A stretch of 64,000 bases of DNA from Treponema sp. (GTDB lineage Bacteria > Spirochaetota > Spirochaetia > Treponematales > Treponemataceae). Both the position numbers and the translations under genes were made by a program. The notes beneath the pieces are model-generated. The model saw only the letters and a list, made by a program, of their open reading frames with translations, had not been told where the DNA came from and did not search any database. The stretch lies in NCBI GenBank assembly GCA_016281495.1, contig JAEEIU010000045.1:33266-97265 (forward strand). The letters are read 5' to 3'. This document shows, piece after piece, positions 59,364 through 64,000 of this stretch; within the stretch, counting starts at the first letter, position 1; each line of letters begins with the position of its first letter.

Positions 59364-59412
59364 AAGGGGATTTTATAGGATTTGTTTCCTGTAAAGTCCC
59401 CTTTTATTTTAT
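59364..59412 (+). terminator. Terminator of pckG
   Basis: A 17-bp stem (59364-59380 with 59387-59403, two wobbles; AAGGGGA against TCCCCTT at the base) followed by a T-rich tail. Confidence 0.85.
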
Positions 59413-59451
59413 TGTAAAAGTTGAATGTTGTTAGAAAGTTCGATTCCTATT

Positions 59452-60837
59452 TTATTTCACAGTGACAGGTCCCTGTTCTTCCCAGTCCTCGATGAATACT
59501 ATGTATTGCTCCTTGCCGTTGAAAAAGAACCTTAGGTCTCCGTCTTTGAGGACGAACTTCCTGCTTCCGTCTATGTTGATGACGCCGTTGTTTTCCTTGC
59601 AGACAAAATCTTCTGTGCCCGCAATATATACGCCGCTTCCAAAGGTAATGGCTTCAATCAGATAGCCGTCTTTCTGTCGCTCCTTGAAATAGTAGCCTGC
59701 CCCCGCCCAATTGTTGTCCACGATGATGCATTTCCCAATAAGATCTGAATAATCGTTGATTATCATCAGGTCGTTTTCCGTGTAATATCCTGAATCAATC
59801 AAAATGGACTTGTAGTTTTCTTTTGTGACGATTGTCGGATCGCAGAGGTATGACTGCATGAATCCGCTTCCGTTGTTGTAATTCTTTTTGTCGTTTACCT
59901 CGGGCTTCTTTCCCTTCATGATTGCATCGACCATTTTGACTGTCATCGAAACGGTATCCTTTGTGTCCATGATGACTGTCATTGACTGTGTTCCTTTGAT
60001 TAAGTTCCGTACATTGGCGATGTCGCAGTCCTGCCCTGTGATTATAGGAATGTTATCCGCAGTGTATCCTGCCTCAAGAAGTGCGTTTGTCACTCCTAAG
60101 GCCGTTGAGTCATTTGTGCAGTACACAGCATCAAGCCTTCTGTTTTTGGGACCGTATCCGTTTAGAACAATCATGTTTTTCATGCGCTTTTGTGCTTCTT
60201 CCGTTGACCATTCTGGAGTAGAGCACTGCTGTATTGATGTTTGTCCCGAGGGGCACACGATTATCCCCTTGTCGATGTATGGCTTTAAAACTTCCATGGC
60301 TCCGTCGAAGAATGTGTTGGCGCTGCTGTCCCTGTAGTCGCCGGCAAAGAATTCCATGAATATCGGATTTTTCTTTGAGTGCTTTTTGATGTTCAGACGG
60401 TCAAGGATGTATTCAGCCTGAACGATGCCAATCTTATACCTGTTGAATGTGATGTAGTAGCTGACAGCATCCGACTCCATGATCAGACGGTCGTGTGATA
60501 TGACCGTGATTCCCTTTTCCTTTGCTGACTTGAGGACATCGGTAAGGGAATAAAAGTCAACCGGTGCAATCACAAGAACCCTGCAGTCTTTTTCAATCAT
60601 CATTTTAATCTGACTGATTTGGGTATACACATCATTGTCTGCAAACGCAAGGTCAACCGTATAACCTGATTTTTCAAGCTGGGCCTTCATGTCCTGACCG
60701 TTCAGCTTCCACCGTTCTAGATTTTCTGTTGGCATGGAGATTCCGACCAGTTTACTTGTCTTGGAACCATTCCCCCCTGCACATGCAAAAAGTGTGACAC
60801 ATAAAAACAAACAGATAATCGCAAATACTTTTTTCAT
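59452..60837 (-). CDS. Sugar-type periplasmic binding lipoprotein with C-terminal extension
   Basis: The 461-residue protein has lipobox L-F-A-C with Cys19 and a type-1 periplasmic binding domain of the xylose/multiple-sugar type (about 30-345): KLVGISMPTENLERWKLNGQ, V-L-V-I-A-P-V-D-F-Y, I-S-H-D-R-L-I, A-V-Y-C-T-N-D-S-T-A-L-G-V, I-T-G-Q-D-C-D. After the usual end it continues for about 90 residues (YFKERQKDGYLIEAITFGSG to the C-terminus) in a separate strand-rich domain. No ABC permease or ATPase adjoins it, so it may feed a remote transporter or act as a sensor. GGAG lies about 9 nt before the ATG. Confidence 0.85.
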   Translation of the reverse strand: MKKVFAIICLFLCVTLFACAGGNGSKTSKLVGISMPTENLERWKLNGQDMKAQLEKSGYTVDLAFADNDVYTQISQIKMMIEKDCRVLVIAPVDFYSLTDVLKSAKEKGITVISHDRLIMESDAVSYYITFNRYKIGIVQAEYILDRLNIKKHSKKNPIFMEFFAGDYRDSSANTFFDGAMEVLKPYIDKGIIVCPSGQTSIQQCSTPEWSTEEAQKRMKNMIVLNGYGPKNRRLDAVYCTNDSTALGVTNALLEAGYTADNIPIITGQDCDIANVRNLIKGTQSMTVIMDTKDTVSMTVKMVDAIMKGKKPEVNDKKNYNNGSGFMQSYLCDPTIVTKENYKSILIDSGYYTENDLMIINDYSDLIGKCIIVDNNWAGAGYYFKERQKDGYLIEAITFGSGVYIAGTEDFVCKENNGVINIDGSRKFVLKDGDLRFFFNGKEQYIVFIEDWEEQGPVTVK

Positions 60838-61250
60838 CTTTTTTCTCCTTTTGAAAAATCATATCATGTGTTTTTTACCCGTGTCAACCAAGCAAATTGA
60901 ATTCTATCGGGTGTGACAATTCAAAACTTTCAACCTTCATTTCTCAGCTTTTATCTTAATCTGACATATTAAGTATAATTTAATAATTGTATACTTATTC
61001 AATTGAAACTGCATATAAATACAATCGGAGATGCACTAAATAAAGCGTAAATTGTGGTGATTCTATTTACAAGTACGCTAGATAAAGATGTAAAATAAAT
61101 TAAAAATCGATTAAAATCTGTTGATACTTTTCACTAAATGAGTTATATTCTCTAATATAAACAGGTTGAAAAATCTGCTTATGGTCGCCGCAACCAGCGG
61201 CCGGAAAACTAACTATTGTTTATATACAACTATATTTTAAGGGGTTCAAG
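60838..61250. other. Intergenic region between the divergent sugar-binding and pflB genes
   Basis: This 413-nt stretch is AT-rich and has no credible gene. It holds the pflB promoter (61121-61149) and, in the leader, the hairpin GCCGC-AACCA-GCGGC at about 61183-61202. Nothing else is seen; no clear FNR- or Rex-type operator could be identified by eye. Confidence 0.6.
61121..61149 (+). promoter_or_regulatory. Promoter of pflB
   Basis: TTGATA (61121-61126), 17 nt, TATATT (61144-61149). The leader of about 95 nt contains a GC-rich hairpin. Confidence 0.6.
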
Positions 61251-63587
61251 ATGATCGAACGAGAAGAATGGAAAGGCTTCAAAACAGGTCGCCTTTGGCA
61301 GGACGAAGTAAACGTCCGTGAATTCATACAGCTGAATTATACACCGTTTGACGGTGATTCAAGCTTCCTTGCTGGTCCAACAGATGTAACCAACAAGTTG
61401 TTTGCTGAGTTGCAGCGTCTTCAGAAAGAAGAGCACAACAAGAAGTCTGTGGGACTTGATGGAAAGGAGCGTTCTGGAGTTCTTGACCTTGACACAGACA
61501 TTGTTACTGGAATTACATCACACAAGCCTGGCTACATCTGCGAGGATGGAAAGAACCTTGAGCAGGTAGTTGGTCTCCAGACAGACAAGCCTCTTAAGAG
61601 GGCATTCATGCCGTTTGGTGGAATCCGCATGGCAGAACAGAGCTGTGAGATGTACGGTTACAAGCCAAATGCCGAACTGCACAAGATTTTCACAGAATAT
61701 CACAAGACACACTCAGACGCAGTATTCCAGGTATACTCACCGGAAATCCGCAAGGCACGTTCAGCTCACATTTTGACTGGTTTGCCGGATACATATGGAC
61801 GCGGACGCATTGTTGGTGACTACCGCCGCATCGCACTTTACGGTATCGACTTCCTTATCGAACAGAAGCAGAAGGATTTTGCAAACATCGGTGATGGTAC
61901 AATGACTGATGATGTAATCCGCCTCCGTGAAGAAGTTGCAGAGCAGATCAAGGCTCTTGGTCAGATGAAGGAAATGGCCGCATCATACGGATTCGACATC
62001 TCTAAGCCTGCAAAGAACGCCAAGGAAGCATTCCAGTGGCTTTACTTCGGTTATCTCGCCGCAATCAAGACACAGAACGGTGCAGCCATGTCTGTAGGCC
62101 GTATCGCAACATTCCTTGACATTTACATCGAACGCGACATCAAGAACGGCATCCTTACAGAATCACAGGCACAGGAACTTGTTGACCACATCGTCATGAA
62201 GTTCCGCATGGTTCGCTTTGCACGTATCGAAAGCTATAACCAGCTCTTCTCCGGTGACCCGATTTGGGCAACACTTGAAGTAGCAGGCCTTGGACAGGAC
62301 GGACGCTCAATGGTAACAAAGAACGACTTCCGCTTCCTCCACACCCTGGAGAACATGGGACCATCACCAGAACCTAACATCACAGTCCTTTACTCAAAGA
62401 GACTTCCAAAGAACTTCCGCAACTATGCCGCAAAGATTTCAATCGATACATCTTCAATCCAGTACGAGAACGACGACATCATGCGCCCTGTTTGGGGTGA
62501 TGACTATTCTATCTGCTGCTGCGTTTCTGCAACACAGACTGGAAAAGAGATGCAGTTCTTCGGAGCACGTGCAAACCTTGCAAAGGCACTTCTCTACGCC
62601 ATCAACGGCGGTAAGGATGAAGAGGCAGGACTTACACCAGGTGTTCAGGTTGGACCGGAAATGGCACCAATCACAAGCGAATACCTTGACTACAACGAGG
62701 TAATGCACAAGTACGACATCATGCTTGAATGGCTTGCAGGTCTGTATGTAAATACACTCAACGCAATCCACTACATGCACGACAAATATTACTATGAGGC
62801 TGCAGAGCTTGCCCTTATCGACACTGATGTACGCCGCACATTTGCTACAGGTATCGCAGGATTCAGCCATGTTGTTGATTCACTTTCTGCAATCAAGTAT
62901 GCAAAGGTTAAGGTTCTTCGCCGCGACATCGACATCACAGACAAGAAGGGCAAAAAGATCTTTGCTCCTAACATGGCATACGACTTCCAGATTGAAGGTG
63001 ACTTCCCACGCTACGGACAGGATGACGACCGTGCAGACGAAATCGCTAAGTGGCTCCTCAAGACATTCATCGGAAAGATCAAGAAGCACCACACATACCG
63101 CAACGCAGAGCCTACAACCTCCATTCTTACAATTACATCAAACGTTGTTTACGGAAAGGCAACAGGTGCCCTTCCAAACGGACGCAAGGCACACGAGCCA
63201 TTCTCACCTGGAGCAAACCCATCATACGGTGCAGAAACAAAGGGTCTCGTAAAGTCCCTTAACTCTGTTGCAAAGGTTCCATACGAATACTCACTCGACG
63301 GTATCTCAAACACTCAGACAATCAACCCGGATGCTTTGGGACACGATGAATCAGAGCGCGTAGAAAACCTTGTAAACGTAATGGACGGATACTTCGATCG
63401 TGGCGCACACCACTTGAACGTAAACGTATTCGGCGTAGAAAAGCTCAAGGACTGCCAGGCTCACCCTGAAAAGCCGGAATATGCAAACTTCACAGTTCGC
63501 GTTTCAGGTTATGCAGTTCGCTTCATCAACCTTACAAAGGAACAGCAGGACGACGTCATCGCACGTACATGCCACGCATCCCTGTAA
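61251..63587 (+). CDS. pflB: Pyruvate formate-lyase
   Basis: PflB splits pyruvate with CoA into acetyl-CoA and formate using a glycyl radical, in anaerobic metabolism. The 778-residue enzyme has the catalytic cysteines (S-I-C422-C423-C424-V-S, the last two matching the usual Cys pair), the glycyl-radical motif R-V-S-G753-Y-A-V near the C-terminus, and family segments such as [10 protein letters not shown] and S-I-Q-Y-E-N-D-D. The radical needs the PflA activase, which is not in the window. AAGGGG lies about 7 nt before the ATG; a terminator follows. Confidence 0.96.
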   Translation: MIEREEWKGFKTGRLWQDEVNVREFIQLNYTPFDGDSSFLAGPTDVTNKLFAELQRLQKEEHNKKSVGLDGKERSGVLDLDTDIVTGITSHKPGYICEDGKNLEQVVGLQTDKPLKRAFMPFGGIRMAEQSCEMYGYKPNAELHKIFTEYHKTHSDAVFQVYSPEIRKARSAHILTGLPDTYGRGRIVGDYRRIALYGIDFLIEQKQKDFANIGDGTMTDDVIRLREEVAEQIKALGQMKEMAASYGFDISKPAKNAKEAFQWLYFGYLAAIKTQNGAAMSVGRIATFLDIYIERDIKNGILTESQAQELVDHIVMKFRMVRFARIESYNQLFSGDPIWATLEVAGLGQDGRSMVTKNDFRFLHTLENMGPSPEPNITVLYSKRLPKNFRNYAAKISIDTSSIQYENDDIMRPVWGDDYSICCCVSATQTGKEMQFFGARANLAKALLYAINGGKDEEAGLTPGVQVGPEMAPITSEYLDYNEVMHKYDIMLEWLAGLYVNTLNAIHYMHDKYYYEAAELALIDTDVRRTFATGIAGFSHVVDSLSAIKYAKVKVLRRDIDITDKKGKKIFAPNMAYDFQIEGDFPRYGQDDDRADEIAKWLLKTFIGKIKKHHTYRNAEPTTSILTITSNVVYGKATGALPNGRKAHEPFSPGANPSYGAETKGLVKSLNSVAKVPYEYSLDGISNTQTINPDALGHDESERVENLVNVMDGYFDRGAHHLNVNVFGVEKLKDCQAHPEKPEYANFTVRVSGYAVRFINLTKEQQDDVIARTCHASL

Positions 63588-63612
63588 TTAAGGTTACCTG
63601 AATGACAATTAA

Positions 63613-63647
63613 CCCCCGTCGGTTTGTTCTGGCGGGGGATTTTTTTT
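63613..63647 (+). terminator. Terminator of pflB
   Basis: CCCCCGTC (63613-63620) pairs with GGCGGGGG (63631-63638), one wobble, followed by A and eight T. Confidence 0.88.
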
Positions 63648-63690
63648 GTGATTGTGATGAAAATTTTGAATTTATTGCTATAAGTCTTCT

Positions 63691-63876
63691 ATAAAAATAC
63701 AAGATAAAAGGTACCCGGGCTCCATCCGTGCAAGTCTTTTTCAGGTAGGAAAAGCTACGCATGCTTGGAATCTTATACGGATACGCCTAAGACCCTTGAA
63801 TTATTTGCAAATTATGGTAATATAGAGATATAGGTTTTTCAGCGGATTTTTTATTACGGATAAAAATACAAGATAA
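63691..63876. repeat. 17-nt direct repeats ATAAAAATACAAGATAA around a foldable segment
   Basis: The 17-mer occurs at 63691-63707 and 63860-63876. Between them 63717-63795 folds on paper as a stepped hairpin: GGG/CCC, ATCCGT/ACGGAT (63724-63729/63777-63782), GCAAG/CTTG, and CTTTTTC/GGAAAAG (63736-63742/63748-63754). This covers most of the 63588-63943 gap, in which no gene is seen. Confidence 0.5.
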
Positions 63877-63943
63877 GAATATTATGCTGGATATGGAGAA
63901 GAATTGTTATGTGGACGCCCGCACTGGGGTGCTTGGAGAAAAA

Positions 63944-64000
63944 ATGAAAAGAATAATTATTAGTTTATTATTTTTAATAATATGTTTTAATGGATGGTCA
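63944..64000 (+). CDS. Start of an exported protein (3' end outside window)
   Basis: ATG at 63944 with GGAG about 8 nt upstream opens a frame to the window end, MKRIIISLLFLIICFNGWS. The basic start and hydrophobic core form a signal peptide, possibly with Cys14 as a lipid acceptor in an I-I-C setting. Nothing can be said of the mature protein. Confidence 0.6.
   Translation, partial: MKRIIISLLFLIICFNGWS

Noticed and set aside
63717..63795. c-di-GMP or ZTP riboswitch
   Set aside because: The conserved cores of these classes could not be found; only generic stems are visible.

Overview
The window looks like a chromosome segment of a Treponema-like spirochaete with moderate-to-low GC. Pointers are a MoxR/Bat (von Willebrand A) aerotolerance-type operon, many lipoproteins with loose spirochaetal lipoboxes ending in Cys, beta-barrel porin-like proteins, a methyl-accepting chemotaxis protein, a solo alpha-galactosidase, Rpn-family nucleases, tRNA genes without encoded CCA, and a fermentative pair (GTP-type PEP carboxykinase and pyruvate formate-lyase). 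No rRNA, prophage, integrase, transposon transposase of the DDE type or CRISPR array was seen. The species cannot be named from the sequence alone.

Layout. 1-4133: end of an aminotransferase, a solute-binding lipoprotein, a small conserved protein and an SLC13-type permease. 4249-5455: an Rpn nuclease with an in-frame internal start and a free-standing duplicate of its C-terminal domain. 5602-9283: two paralogous outer-membrane barrels around two small lipoproteins, each barrel and the first lipoprotein with its own sigma70-type promoter. 9291-12473: an EcfA-EcfA-EcfT fusion and an FGE-fold lipoprotein. 12670-20305: the Bat operon (MoxR, DUF58, two membrane proteins of BatD-like shape, two VWA proteins, Smr). 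20427-25829: J-protein, infA, DksA-like protein, PHP phosphatase and a cytosolic hybrid-kinase/REC-STAS-REC pair. 25901-27311: a single SPOR/YfaP-like gene framed by 15-bp perfect inverted repeats. 27349-38431: small membrane protein, DJ-1, TetR, flavin reductase, tRNA-Ala, Phd-VapC, rsgA, RluA, alpha-galactosidase, DUF456, chemoreceptor, NUDIX, rpmB. 38589-46149: lipoproteins, tRNA-Thr, a second FGE-fold lipoprotein, a 64/65-bp tandem repeat array, a second Rpn gene, a phosphoesterase and paralogous barrels around hpf. 46322-51709: lolA-like, rodZ-like, rimO and uvrD-like operon. 51913-64000: a large secreted transglutaminase-like protein with four copies of an unrecognised repeat domain, pckG, a sugar-binding lipoprotein, pflB, and the start of an exported protein.

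Main points of interest. (i) Two roughly 92-nt intergenic elements (45188-45280 on + and 46210-46300 on -) share conserved blocks while two of their stems differ by compensatory changes, as expected of a structured RNA. (ii) Both Rpn genes have an in-frame internal start with a good Shine-Dalgarno, the architecture reported for RpnL/RpnS toxin-intragenic antitoxin pairs, and one locus also has a separate small gene for the C-terminal domain. (iii) Six genes have no Shine-Dalgarno and a well-formed promoter whose -10 box ends only 6-8 nt before the ATG, which predicts leaderless mRNAs. (iv) The 1242-residue protein at 51913 carries a repeat with consensus N-[SE]-x-G-L-x-Y-D. (v) Several small repeat elements (tandem hairpins, operator-like paired palindromes, a hairpin element flanked by 16-bp direct repeats) are not explained by the genes.
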